DNA from: Pelargonium cotyledonis
Taxonomy: Eukaryota; Streptophyta; Magnoliopsida; Geraniales; Geraniaceae
Length of the DNA: 41,701 nt
Assembly: GCA_036897625.1 (NCBI GenBank)
Contig: JAYMTA010000100.1
Span: 1-41,701, forward strand
Direction of reading: 5' to 3'
Numbering within the stretch: position 1 is the first letter of the stretch; every line of letters starts with the position of its first letter. Made by a program: the position numbers and the translations under genes. Below the pieces are notes generated by a model. The model ran no database searches. It had not been told where the DNA came from and worked only from the letters and a program-made list of their open reading frames with translations. Shown one piece after another: positions 1 through 12,014 of this stretch.

Positions 1-105
1 CCGTTCTCTCACTGCTATTACTTGTGTTATTTATCATTTTCTTACACTGATCGATTCCTTTCTGTTTTGATTCACTTCATTATTTTTTTGGTTATCCTTT
101 TCCAG

Positions 106-3100
106 GTTGAGCACATGCTCAATGATAGACTCCTACAATTTGTCAATATTGATTTGCTTGACGTCAAGGTACCAGTAACTGCATTTAGTAACTGATTATG
201 ACATTGCAATAGAAGCTTTGATGTTAAGATGTCTATGCGTTTATTGATTTCCTTTCCTACATTAGTCATTTATCTATCATTTTGAGCTGTCTTACTCTTC
301 CCCTATTGAAGGATACTATGAAGGAGTTCATTTTCGTGAAATACTACTGCTCATTTCTTAGTTTTTGCCATATTCCCCTAGTTCATATATTTTTTAGTGA
401 TTGATTTGAGGAATCTTGTCTTGATGCAGGAAGCACGAAAGCGTTTTGACAAGGCCAGCCTTCTTTATGATCAGGTGCATCTTGTAGTTCAATACAAGTT
501 TTATTTTCTTGATTGGCCAAGATCAGTTTAAAATTATTACTAGATGCAGTTTTGGCGTCATCTGGAATGGATGTATCTATGGACAACGTTTCCATGGTTA
601 TGAGTTTTACATGCAAGAAATATCTGTTCAACTGTGAAATAGATAAAGATTGGTTGATACGTTATTATAGTATAGCGGTTAATGAAGTCTTGAGTTTAAT
701 TACAGTGAAGTCTGCTATCACTTTTATCCGGCAAAGATGTCTATCTTGACTGCTAACTGCATTGGGGGAAAAGTGTAACAATTAAGAGAACCTATGCCTG
801 CCTTTGTTGCATTAAAGATGGATGTGAAGGTTGTTGGTTTTATTTACAACTTGTCATGATAATGGATACAGATTGCCCCTTTTGTATTTATTTGGGCTGT
901 AGCTTGTCTTTTAATGGACCAATTGAATTGCTTCCTTACTAATACTTCTATAAAAGCCGAGACAGATATCTAGTACTCGCATGCATAGTTTGACCAGAGC
1001 TAGAGTTCGTATAGTTTAATCTGATGATGTTTAGTGTTTCAAGTTACCTTGATATTCATCTGGGAGTACTAATTCTTAAAATATTAATCACTATCCCTTC
1101 CTTCAGGTGCGTGAGAAGTTTCTGTCGTTGAGGAAAGGAACAAAGTCTGATGTAGCTTCTGCTTTGGAGGAGGTATAAGGACATTGCCCAATAAATGATA
1201 TATATGCACTTTCTCGTCTATATTATAGTCGTTGTATGGGGAAATACTTGAATTTTACATCATAATATTCTGTTCTATCCCAGGAACTTCATAATGCAAG
1301 GTCTACATTTGAACAAGCTCGGTTTAATCTAGTAAGTAGAATCTTAGACTTACAGTTCTCTTTCTATTGATGTTTCATTGATTAATTTATTCTCTATTAC
1401 CAGGCTTTGTAATTGATCACTCTCCATGTAGGTAACTGTTCTTTCAAATGTTGAGGCAAAAAAACGGTTTGAGTTTTTGGAAGCAGTTAGTGGTACTATG
1501 GATGCACATCTTCGGTACTTTAAACAGGTTAGTCACATGGTTCAACTCTTTTTTCTCTTTCATTGTGCTTTACATGTGTGTGTGTGTGTGTATATTCGCA
1601 CACACTCATATCTTCTGAACCTCACAATGTGTTAGGGATACGAGTTGTTGCATCAGATGGAGCCATATATCAATCAGGTTTGTTGCTACGTCAGTTCTAT
1701 ATTTGAAGCAAATCTATTCATGGAAGCATTAATGTATGACTCAAAGTACATGTAGGATTATTTTGTGAAAGAACTAAGTTTAAGAGACAAACATGGACCA
1801 AAAGTGTGATACTTTAGCCTATATTGACTTGCAGAAAGAGAATCAATAGTGGATGAAGTTATTTGTCTACTATATTGTGCCATACTAAAACAAAAGGATC
1901 TGCACAAATATGGATTATATGACTTTATTCCACTTTATTGGTTGTCTTTTAAATTTAATGGTTTTCTAAGGCTGTCTATTTTTTTTTAATATTCTGGGCT
2001 ATTGCAATTCAAGGTCTGTTGTTATTTTGCAGGTATTGACCTATGCACAGCAATCAAGGGAAAGGGCTAATTATGAGCAGGCAGCTCTTAATGAGAGGAT
2101 GCAAGAGTATAAACGGCAGATTGATCGAGAGAGTAGGTGGTCTTCCAATGGTTCCAATGGATCTCCCAATGGAGATGGTATACAAGCTATTGGTAGAAGT
2201 TCACATAAAATGATAGAAGCAGTTATGCAATCCGCGGCGAAAGGAAAGGTAGCAAGGAAGATTTTAAGCTTCAGGCCCTACACACACGTATATAGTTTTT
2301 TTTTTTTTTTTCATCATGCTTGCATCTAAACCTGTGGTCTTAACTTCAGGTTCAAACCATTCGACAAGGTTATCTCTCAAAGCGTTCTTCAAATTTGAGA
2401 GGTGACTGGAAAAGAAGGTTTTTTGTTCTTGACAGCCGAGGAATGCTATATTACTATCGCAAACAGTGCAGTAAATCTGTAAGTGATTCATTTGAAGTGC
2501 AAGTAATGCATTGAGTTTGAAATTCTCTGTGCTTAACTTCTAATCCTGCCTTTATCCTTACGGCAAGTAAAACAGGGACCTAGTAATCAGCTTTCTAGTC
2601 AAAGAAACAGTTCTGAACTTGGGTCTGGATTGCTAAGTCGGTGGCTTTCTTCTCATTATCATGGTGGAGTGCATGATGAGAAATCTGTTGCTCATCACAC
2701 AGTGAACCTTCTTACATCGACAATTAAGGGTGATGCTGACCAATCAGATCTGAGGTTTTGCTTCAGAATCATTTCACCAACCAAGAATTACACTTTGCAG
2801 GTTGTAGCTTGCGCTTGTGAGTTTAAGTTATTCTTTTGCTTGACAACTGACACAGTTGATGGATATGATGTATCATTTATGGTTTTGCAATAGATCCTCA
2901 ATATTGCTTGTGTATGCTTTGTCAGAGCAGGCTGAGAGTGCACTAGATCAAATGGATTGGATTGAGAAGATAACTGGGGTGATTGCCTCATTACTTAGTT
3001 CACAGGCTCCTGAGAGGGTAATTATCATGAACTTATGCACGATCATATTGTTAATGATTTTTATAGCACCTTTAATGATTGTAGTCCCATATATTTCAGT

Positions 3101-6100
3101 GTCTTCTTGTTAGTCCTATGGGAGGTAGTCATCATCGGTCAGCCAGTGAGAGCAGTTCATTTGAAAGTTCTGATTTTGATCATGCTGCTATGGAAGAGTA
3201 CACGTCAGAAAGGAGCCTTACTTCTGCACATTATGAACGTTCCTTAAGGACTTCACAACAGATGAGGTCGAGTGAGAAGCCAATTGATGTATTGCGTAGA
3301 GTGTGCGGGAATGATAAATGCGCTGATTGTGGTGGCCCTGAACCAGATTGGGCATCCTTGAATCTTGGAGTTCTTGTTTGCATTGAATGTTCTGGTGTTC
3401 ACCGGAATCTTGGTGTACATATATCAAAGGTAAGTAGTATAAGTTTGACGAAATTGCACTTTCACACGCTTCTTCCGTGAGCTATATTTGAATTTCTACA
3501 CTGTTGTGACCAGGCTGAAATGTATAGGGTTTATGATATGAGAAATAGAATGAAGAGAATGAATACAAAAAAATGACATGTTTCAGCCATAAGCCACGTT
3601 CACACCTCAAATGCTCAAAGGACTAAATATGTATCCGCTAACTTGATTGTAGAATCACTCCTAAATCCTATAATTTGCTCTATCACATCCCACAGTTTAC
3701 TACACAATCAAACCTTGTGATATGCTACATAATAAAATCCCATAATTTAACATGAGAAATTAACATATTCCAACAGTTTTACATTTTGACTAGAAACAAT
3801 GCACAGTGGAGTTCATGCTTTTGGAAGCACAAAATTTGTTTGATAAATATCAACTTAGACTCTGGTTAAGTTGGCATTATTGAGTATTGACCAGAGAACT
3901 ATGGACATCATATAATAATCCTTAAAGTACGTATACTCCAATTTAAAGAACACCAGTTTACTCTGCAGTTTACATATTTTCATTTATGCCATCTCCAAGA
4001 AGTTAGTTGCACAAAAATGAGGAGTGCTTATTTGTATTTATATGCTAGCTCAAATTGGAATCTATTTATTACAAAGCTATCAGAGCTGGCACATGATCTA
4101 CATAACTAGGGTAATTAAATTGGAAATTGTTAAAAAATTATCTTTAAGATATTACGATAAGTCATTGAACAGTGGTAAAGGACATGTTTGTATCTTTTTT
4201 CTAGTTCTGCATTATTTTACATATGCATACACCATTTCAGTAGACCATACTTAGTATGAATTTTAATGTTTTACTGAAATCAACCAAGATAATCATGGTA
4301 TAATTGTACTCACTGGTAGAGCTGTGGTTATTGTGTAATCTCTTGCAGGTAAGGTCTCTTACGCTCGATGTCAAAGTTTGGGAGCCTTGTGTCATAAATT
4401 TGTTTCAGTCTTTGGGCAATACCTTTGCTAACTCAGTCTGGGAGGAACAGTTGCAATCAAGAAGTGCCATTCAGGTTGAAATTGTCCCTGCAGGGTAAAG
4501 ATTCTCAGTTGTGATTGAGATATAATTCTATTTCTTATTTTGCATTAAATAAATTATATTTAGCTGGGTGATCCTAACTTACACTTATTATACTGCTGTT
4601 GAAGGTTACACAAGTCTGATAAGCCACAGCTGGTTTTTGTTAGCAAACCTTTTCACTCTGATCCTATATCTGTAAAGGAGAAGTTCATTCATGCCAAGGT
4701 ATTTCTAATTATCCTTACTCCATTTATTCTATGCAGTTTAGTGGTCTTTTGCCTAACTATATTGTGTATTATTCTTGCTGACACATGCACCACAGTAAAA
4801 TTTTATGTATGCATAGGTATACTTATGTTTTATGCCTCAGCAGAATTTTATGATGTCAGTCATGATTGTTGGAATGGACATGCATTGGTTTTGAAATATT
4901 ACTCAGATGCACATATAACTATCCCAGAAAAATATAAAAGCTACATGGTGAAAAATTGCATTTTTTATTATTATTTATAGTTTATTTTAAAAAAGCTTTG
5001 ATCAACGTTCAAGTTATTCAAAACTGTCTGCATTTCTAGTGTTTAAGATAATAAATCGCCCTTCATACTTGGTAATCATTTCAGATTGTTTTGAAGTGTT
5101 GAAGTGAATGTGCTTTTCCTTTTGATTACAGTATGCTGAAAAGCTTTTTGTTCGCAAGAAGAATAATAATCATCCTCAGTCAGTGGCACATCAGATCTGG
5201 GAGGCTGTTCGCTCTAATGACAAGAAAGCTGTATACCGCCACATTGTTAATTCTGAAGCTGATGTCAATACTATCTATGAACAAGCATTGTCTAGCTCTT
5301 CTCTAACGCTTGCCAAAGTAATGTTACTGCAAGAGCAACCAAGCCTTCAACACAGCACTAGTTGTTTCAGAGGGGATTCATTGGACAGTTCCTCTACTAG
5401 CCCTTTGGACCTGTCAAATACAACTGATGGCCATATCATGGAGGATATAGAAGGGTGCACCCTGCTTCACCTTGCTTGTGAAACTGCAGACATTGGCATG
5501 CTGGAGCTCCTCCTACAGTATGGTGCAAATATAAATCAAACGAATGCGAGAGGTCAAACACCTCTCCACCGTTGTATTCTCAAAGGCAGAGCTGCATTGG
5601 CAAAATTGCTTCTTGCAAGGTGACTCTCGAAACCCTCACTATATCATGGTTATGTTTGTAATATTTTTATTTGACAGCTTAGGTTTCAGTTTTTGTTTCT
5701 TATTTATTAGTGCATCTTCTGGTTTCCCATTATGTGCAACTATCGTGGTTTAGTCTGAATTATACCAGTTTCTTTCTTTAATTACTATTAGGTTGGCAGA
5801 GTCACGATATTTCAATGGGTTACCCATCTATTCTAAGTTCTAACTTGCTAGATGGGAGAGGGCGGGGGTAGGGGTAGGCCTAAGTTAGCATGTAAACAAA
5901 TAGTGATGGAAGGCATTATAACAATTGGCTTAACATGGGAGATAGCATTAGATAGGATGTAGTGAAGGATAATATAAGTAGAGGATCCCAAAGAGTTTTG
6001 TCAAAGGATACCTGTAACTGACCCCAAAACTGTAAGAAATACGATTTGGTTGTTGTAGTTTGAAGATGCTTTAGTTGTCCCGAAAGGATCTTCCTGCCAC

Positions 6101-6680
6101 ATTGGTACAGTGTCGATCTTAGTTTAGGTTACTAGTGCTCTTACATTTAATCTTTTAACTCATTGTATAGTTTACAAAAGGAAGGAACCAGAGACACTCT
6201 AATTGAGAATATGTCGAGACAGTGCTGACCCTGGTGTTGGTGACTCATTATGGTAGACCGTGTAATTTTTACTTATCAGCTCTTTTTTTATTATTTTTTA
6301 TTATAAACAATTGGCTTTTTGATAGCTCTCCCCTCCCCACCCTAACACACCCAACAAGATTAAACCTACGACCTCTGCTGGAGAAGTGATGCTAGAACCA
6401 TTGGGCTCTGTCCTTGGGGACCTTATGAGCTTTCCAATCTAATAAAGTTTGAACTTGTCAATTTTTATTTTGTTGATGATATCAGCCTTTTGATGATTAT
6501 GTGGTGTATATCGAGTTACTGATGTGTCCCTCATGCAATTTCAGGGGAGCAGACCCACATGCTGTATATGAAGGTAAGACTCCCGTAGAGCTTGCAACTG
6601 ACTCAAACTTTGGGGACAATGAGGTCCTTGCTCTACTATCAGATCCAAATGGTTTATATTCATGTAAGATGGTATATTGA
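106..6680 (+). CDS. SFC: ARF GTPase-activating protein, BAR-PH-ArfGAP-ankyrin type (SFC/VAN3/AGD3-like), 5' end outside window
   Basis: Activates GTP hydrolysis by ARF small GTPases. Arabidopsis SFC/VAN3 acts at the trans-Golgi network and plasma membrane in auxin-carrier traffic and vein continuity. Fifteen coding exons are visible: 106-168, 430-474, 1107-1172, 1284-1331, 1432-1527, 1636-1677, 2033-2248, 2350-2478, 2576-2800, 2931-3017, 3100-3429, 4349-4494, 4605-4698, 5132-5619, 6545-6680. They join in frame to 736 residues ending in TGA; about 90 N-terminal residues lie off the left edge (family about 830). Order of domains: BAR helices (through 2248), PH domain beginning [20 protein letters not shown], zinc-finger ArfGAP with CxxC...CIEC cysteines and the arginine finger in HRNLG (3290-3429), then ankyrin repeats (TLLHLA, TPLHRC). 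The next gene is CRN, the same neighbour as At5g13300 has in Arabidopsis, which favours SFC over the other AGD paralogues. The family call is very secure; the exact paralogue is inferred from context. Confidence 0.93.
1575..1590. repeat. (TG)8 microsatellite in an SFC intron
   Basis: Sixteen bases of pure TG between exons 1432-1527 and 1636-1677. Simple repeat with no evident role. Confidence 0.9.
6282..6421 (-). mobile_element. Putative tRNA-derived SINE in the last SFC intron
   Basis: Read on the minus strand, the element starts with a tRNA-like head containing GCCCAATGGTTCTAGCA (A-box region) and AGGTCGTAGGTTTAATC (degenerate B-box). It continues through a short GC-rich body and ends in an A-rich tail of the form TTTATAATAAAAAATAATAA. 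It is flanked by near-identical direct repeats, CTTATCAGCT (6272-6281) and CTTATGAGCT (6422-6431), nine of ten matching, as expected of a target-site duplication. At about 140 bp it has normal SINE size. It sits in the 925-bp intron 5620-6544 and is antisense to the host gene. The SINE family is not identified. Confidence 0.55.
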
Positions 6681-7164
6681 AAGGCTATATTGGAGCCGGA
6701 AAAGCCTAAGATAAAGGTATAGATGAAAAGAATGGGTTGATTTTTGCATAAATTATATTCATGAGCGCATGTTGTCCCTTGAAGTAGTAGAAGAAGATTT
6801 GCACAAATGGTTTCAGGGGTTTAGAGGAGAGTGGTAGGTTGGGTTGCCTGCCCTCTGGGGGGCATCCCGTGTAAATTATCATCCAGGATTTGTATTTTGG
6901 CCCCACTGTTTCGGGAACTGCTGGAAGCTTTCACAGAAGGGCTCTATAATGTAGTGTTTTTATTTATTTTCTTCCTTTCGTGTGGAGCTTTGAGAATTTT
7001 GTGTAGGGGATTTTTTTTTGTAGCTTAATTTGTACATTGGTTTCTTCTGGCCAAGTTTCTTTGTGACTGTAAATCTTTGGTGTACTCAGAACAAATATTG
7101 AAAGGGAGCTTTTTTTGTGCCTTCTTTGTGCTCTGTTCGCTTGGTGCTTGCTTTTCAACTAGTG
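6681..7164 (+). other. 3' UTR and downstream flank of the SFC-like gene
   Basis: T-rich sequence following the stop codon without a further sustained reading frame. It is probably the 3' untranslated region; the poly(A) site cannot be fixed from sequence alone. Confidence 0.5.
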
Positions 7165-7310
7165 TAGGGATGACAACGGGGCGGATTTGAGACGACTTCT
7201 GTGATCACTGTTCTCTAACCCTATGCCTGGTTGGGGATCTTATCTCGCTCCATTTTCCGCTCTGTTTGGGACAGGTATTCCCCATGCCCGGTAACCCGTC
7301 TTATTATTAA
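7165..7310. mobile_element. Possible terminal remnant of a hAT-like DNA transposon
   Basis: Begins TAGGGATGACAACGGGGC and continues into a GC-rich stretch ending ATTCCCCATGCCCGGTAACC. This resembles the TAGGGATGGCAA...GGGGCGGG ends common on plant hAT-type elements. I could not find a matching inverted end nearby, so it is at most a truncated end. The assignment is by motif memory only. Confidence 0.3.
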
Positions 7311-7352
7311 AATTTTACACATTTTTTTATCAATAAGAATTATTTTTTTATA

Positions 7353-7610
7353 CTCCTTCTGTCTCAAAATGAGTGTCTTGTTTCTATTTTTTTTTGTAAA
7401 AATTAAGAATTACGAGATAATTTAGTGTTTTTTTAATATTACCCTCACTTTTTAACCTACACTCCATATGCAGATTTGTACATGTACATAAATAATAAGG
7501 GTAGTATGTGAAAAATAATAATATAATTACTTAAAAATAGAAATATGACACTCATTTTGGAACCAAAAATTTAGACAAATAGGACACTCATTTTGAGAAA
7601 GAGAAAGTAC
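7353..7610. mobile_element. Stowaway-like MITE (Tc1/mariner non-autonomous), 258 bp
   Basis: The left end CTCCTTCTGTCTCAAAATGA and the right end, whose reverse complement begins GTACTTTCTCTTTCTCAAAA, form terminal inverted repeats that both run on into GAGTGTC. They are flanked by TA on each side (7351-7352 and 7611-7612), the Stowaway target duplication. The interior is AT-rich and non-coding. The ends match the widespread plant Stowaway pattern CTCCCTCCGTCCCAAAATGA. The TIRs have diverged from one another at several positions, so the copy is not recent. Confidence 0.75.
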
Positions 7611-7612
7611 TA

Positions 7613-8290
7613 TTTAAGATATATAATCTCATAAAATTGTAATTTCTAGTTTATTAAAATATATTAAATGAAATATTAGTCATATACTACATTAGTCTAC
7701 TTTTAATTTTTTTTAGAGCGAAAATAACTTTTATTAATTTAAATCAACCAATAACAAATCTTAAAGTGTGATTGAGCAAACAGAACCAACCCATTCTGAC
7801 GGGGCCAACAGTGACTCAGACGATTTAATTTGCTGATGGAACACCCAATTCACATATCGGTTAAGAAATCGAAATTCTGGGATCGAGTCTATTAATTATC
7901 ATGAAATTATGAATGTTTAAAGTCACATATAAATTGAAAAATCCTTGATGTTTGCATATAGAATTTCATTCATTCCCATTTACATACAATAAATGAAAGC
8001 TAGTGTATGTTTGGACATTGAAGATAGTGTATTGGCTAAAGTGTGAATGAAAGTGCTTCCAGTCTCCACACGTTTCGATCCCAGACACGACCAAATGATT
8101 TGATCACTACCCTCCAATTACATTTGCTACCAACTTTCCTTATTGGAAGATTCCAAACAGAAAAATATAAAACCAAATAGATAATATTTATAGCAAAAGA
8201 AAGGATAAAACGGGAAAAGCAAATTATTAGGACGAAAATAAAGTTAACAACTTTACTAATCCCACGATAACACACTCGCGCTTGTATAAT
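7613..8290. other. AT-rich intergenic DNA upstream of CRN
   Basis: No gene or recognisable repeat was found between the MITE and the GC-richer proximal CRN promoter. The minus-strand frame across 8036-8275 has no supporting composition or motifs. Confidence 0.5.
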
Positions 8291-9137
8291 TATAAAGCCT
8301 CTTCGTACAAATTCCCGTGGTTACCTATCAAAGGTGCAGATCCCGTACGAGGTCGACGGACGGTCGGGATCTTCCGTCTCCTCCCAGCCTCACGAAGTTC
8401 GATGCTTCGCTTTCGGTCCCGTGACAGCGATACGGCTGCACACGTGGCATTTGGACCCAGATGCGTGTCGGACTCGGCTCTATGGCGGGAACCCAGTTAT
8501 GTCATATGGTTAATTCCCCTGAGCTCCGACTGAGAAGGAGACTCTCACAGACTGAGCTCTGTTACTGTATTAGTCGTTTTTATTTTCAAAAAAATACAGT
8601 GGAAAGTGAAACGCATTGGGCTTATATTTATTTTTCATATTTGGTTTTTTGTAAAGGACAATAATGGAAGCTGTTCTTGAAGAAAGCGACCTCATTTCTT
8701 GAATCTGTGGCTCTTTCTGGGAAAATTGTCTCTGTGTAATTTTTCTGGGGATGTGTATTTGAATGGCTACTTTAGGCTGTAATGTGTGTACGCGACCGTG
8801 AGTGGAGGTGCGTGTCAGATTCGTCTGGAAAAAAGGATGTTTGGAGGTGTTTTTGGAGTCAAATAATTGATGGGTTTCGGTAACAAAATGATTCTACGCG
8901 GATTTGACTCTTTGTGGTGAAGATTTTGAGTTCAAGTTCGCGTTTTGCAGACCCGTGAAGAAGTTCGTACAGTTCGCCGGAGCTTGTGCCGGAGTTGGGA
9001 CTCGTCTCAGTTGAGTTTTGCTTTCCGGGATGTCGTAAAAATGGGAGCTTTTAGGTGGGTTTTGTACTGGGAACAGTTTGGTTCCATTTTTCATTGAGTC
9101 GAAGCTTTGAGCTTTGTTGCTCTGTTCTGTGCTTCAC
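8291..9137 (+). promoter_or_regulatory. CRN promoter and long 5' leader with upstream ORFs
   Basis: A TATAAAG at 8291-8297 is a candidate TATA box. It is followed by a GC-richer stretch with an ACACGTGGC G-box-like core near 8440. Close to the coding start lie a two-codon upstream ORF (ATG TCG TAA, 9030-9038) and, immediately after it, an 18-codon upstream ORF (9041-9097) ending 40 bases before the CRN ATG. If the TATA is real the leader would be about 800 bases, or it contains an intron I could not place. The transcription start is unknown, so this is an inference from motifs. Confidence 0.4.
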
Positions 9138-10838
9138 ATGGAGACGAAAGGGTTAGTTCTCCATTTCAGTAAAAAGGCCACAAATTTGCTTTTGCTCTTT
9201 ATTTTGTGCTTTCCTCAAACCACTGTGCAATGCCAAGAAAGGATGGTTAAGCACATGTCCTCCTCAGAGCCTCCATCACTATCTACACAACCTGAATTCA
9301 AGATTGGAGTCAAGAGGATTGTACTGAGCATCATATTAGGAGTTTTCACTGGTTTAATTTTTTCCCTTCTTGTTGCTTTTCTTATCCGAAACTTTGTTCG
9401 GTATGTGAACCAGACACCAATCCTCAAGGGAACAGTCATATTTGCCCCTGAAATTGCTCCCAAGAAGCTGCAATCAGCTCTTGCAAGTGAAAACCAGCTG
9501 CTTGGGTCGAGCCCCGGTGGCAAGTACTACAAAACGGTTCTTGAAAATGGGCTCAGTTTCGCAATCAAGAAGCTTGAACCATTTGAGAGTGGTTCTCCTG
9601 AGACTCATAGCAAGTCAATTAAGAGAAAGGTGCAGCAAGAATTGGAAATGCTAGCCAGCTTGAAGCATAGGAATTTGATGATCTTGCGGGCTTATGTTCG
9701 CGACCGCCATAGGTTCTCTCTTGTTTATGATTATGTTCCAACTGGGGGCCTTGAAGATGCCATGAATAGAGTTAAGGATAATCAGTCACAGCTTAGTTGG
9801 GAAATTCGGCTTCGGATTGCAGTTGGTGTGATCAAGGGGCTTCAGTTCCTTCATTTTGTTTGTGTCCCTCAAGTTCTTCACTACAATTTGAAGCCGGCGA
9901 ATGTGATGTTGGATGCAGAGTTTGAGCCAAGGTTGGCAGATTGCGGGTTGGCTAAGCTCATGCCCCATTTGGATAGAGCATCATCTGGCTACACTGCTCC
10001 AGAAATTTCCCGAAATTGCAGGTAGCTATTTAGATAATAACAAGTTTCCACTGTTGCATTTGTCTACTTAGTCTCAATAAGTAATGTTGCTTAATTGAAA
10101 CTTGTTGGACTTGATGTTTAGCATCTTCAGTTCTGAATGATATACAGAAAATTTGAAACTTAAATTGCCTGTTTTACAAAATACTTATTTGAATGATCCG
10201 GGAAGATGGTATGGCATTAGGTTGTTGCGTAATGAAGCAGATTGGTTGGAAATTCCCATGAAGAACATAGCTTTTACGGCTTCATGGTTGAATAATTAGC
10301 AATTGGTTTTTGGGATAAATTTAGCTTTTCACCTGTTCATTAGGAAAACTTCTTGTTTGCTGAAACTTGCAAAATAGCTATGCTAAGCCGTTTCTTTTTA
10401 ATGCCAACTGGTTTATCCAGGCCAGTACTTTAGTTTGTAATTCATGAAACTTTCTTCTTTTGTTGTTATGGTCATAACCTAGTTTATATAATGTTGTGCT
10501 GAGGATTCTATGTTGTTGATGTCTATAGGTATACTGATAAGAGTGACATCTTCAGCTTTGGGATGATATTAGGCGTTTTATTAACCGGTAGAGACCCAAC
10601 GGATCCATTTTTTGGCGAAGCAGCTAACGGGGGGAGCTTGGGACATTGGCTGCGGCACATGCAACAAGCAGGGGACGCACGAGAAGCACTCGACAAGAGC
10701 ATTCTCGGTGAAGAAATGGAGGAAGACGAGATGTTGATGGCAGTGAGAATTGCTGTCGTTTGCCTCTCTGATTTGCCTGCCGACAGGCCTTCAAGTGACG
10801 AGCTTGTTTCCATGCTCACCCAGCTACACAGCTTTTGA
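9138..10838 (+). CDS. CRN: CORYNE, membrane-bound receptor-like pseudokinase of CLAVATA signalling
   Basis: Partner of CLAVATA2 in perceiving CLE peptides; it helps restrict shoot and floral stem cells and acts in root and phloem CLE responses. Two exons, 9138-10021 and 10529-10838, give 397 residues (Arabidopsis CRN about 401). Residues 1-33 look like a signal peptide, 34-58 a short outside segment, about 59-83 a transmembrane helix, and the rest a kinase-like domain. The beta3 lysine is kept (FAIKK, K144), but the catalytic loop reads HYNLKPANVM in place of HRDxKxxN and the metal-binding motif reads DCG in place of DFG. It is therefore predicted inactive, as known for CRN. I chose ATG 9138 because upstream in-frame sequence has no ATG and CRN proteins begin just before the signal peptide. 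The C-terminus PADRPSSDEL...LTQLHSF is the family hallmark. Its left neighbour is an SFC-like gene, as in Arabidopsis. Confidence 0.96.
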
Positions 10839-11640
10839 ACAACAAATGTGAGTGTAACTGAATGGTTGAAATTGATGGTTGTGAGTGATGCATTTTTGTG
10901 TTTAGCTTCTTATTCTTATTGAAATATGATATTCTGTACATGAAGAATCTGTAACTCACATGAAAGATTGGATCAGGATGTAGAGACATGTGAATTATTA
11001 TGTTTTTAACTTATAATGAAGGTGGGTCTCATTACTTGAAACGACTTTTATAAAACAACAGACCATTTGCTATTGAATTGGTTGGCATTTTTCTCTTATC
11101 AGAACTCAGAAGCATTTTTAGCTTGATTTGATAGGGCTTTGTTGTACCCTAAAAAGACTGAATGGTCCAGGTTAGGTAGCTTGCTCTGTATTAATCTGAA
11201 AAATAATTTAATTGTTGTCTGCTAGCTTGAACAACATAAAGCTTGAAAAGAGTGCAAAAAAGAAAAAGATAGCATGTTTGTTAGAGAGGAGAGAGGCCAT
11301 GCATATTCTGCTGTGGTACCAAAACCAAAAGTGGCATGGCATGCTTCCAAAAGAGCCATGTCAAAACTCTAAAGGCATGGCTTCATTGGCTTGGGACTAT
11401 CAAAATGAACTGTCACTTTTGCTACACATTACAGCTGTGAGAGCCATTGGGGAGGAAATGAAAATCATCAGAAACATGGATCCTAACAACATCTCTGATG
11501 ACATTACAGTCTATTTATATTGGGAGATTGGTTGTGAAAAGTTCTAAACTTCTCATCAAAATACCATCTTTGAAGATACATGTAAGAAGATTAGGAGCAG
11601 AAGAAGAGGTTTGTTTGGTAGGGTTTTGTTCACTTGTTTG
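10839..11640. other. CRN 3' UTR and intergenic DNA
   Basis: After the CRN stop there is AT-rich sequence that probably includes the 3' UTR. The open frame at 11212-11547 lacks an ATG start, domains or neighbours in frame, and I do not regard it as a gene. Confidence 0.5.
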
Positions 11641-11685
11641 TGATTCAATTGGAAAAAAACGATACAACGCTGAAAATGGAATATA

Positions 11686-11957
11686 CACGTGCGTGTAGGC
11701 ACATGCAATGATCCTCTTCCTTAGGTATAAGTATAGGATTCTAAATTCATAATCTATAAGTTCTTGTCATTTATTTGGAGTGAGACTAAAGTTGTAGAAC
11801 AGACAGAAAATGGATAATACCCAACTATTTGAAGGCAAAATACAAAACAAAAGGTGGATTGGCACACCTCATCTCACAAAGCCTCACCACCACAATTTTG
11901 GTCAAATAAAAATAACCTTATCCACTCCTCCCAAAAAAAATCTTGCCAACCCTTATC
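11686..11957 (+). promoter_or_regulatory. LIR1 promoter: G-box and two I-box cores
   Basis: A perfect CACGTG G-box is at 11686-11691, about 330 bases before the LIR1 ATG. Two CTTATC elements (GATAAG I-box cores on the other strand) lie at 11917-11922 and 11952-11957. G-box plus I-box pairs are typical of light-regulated plant promoters, which fits the gene downstream. No clear TATA box was seen. Function is inferred from motif and context. Confidence 0.5.
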
Positions 11958-12014
11958 TTCCTCAAGTAGTGAATAGAGAGTAGCTACATTGCAAAATTTA
12001 GATCCACCATCAAA

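Noticed and set aside
8282-8533. GC-rich open frame upstream of CRN
   Set aside because: No conserved motif and no exon partners; better explained as promoter or leader sequence.
11212-11547. 111-codon open frame between CRN and LIR1
   Set aside because: The start is not ATG, composition is not coding-like and no domain is seen.
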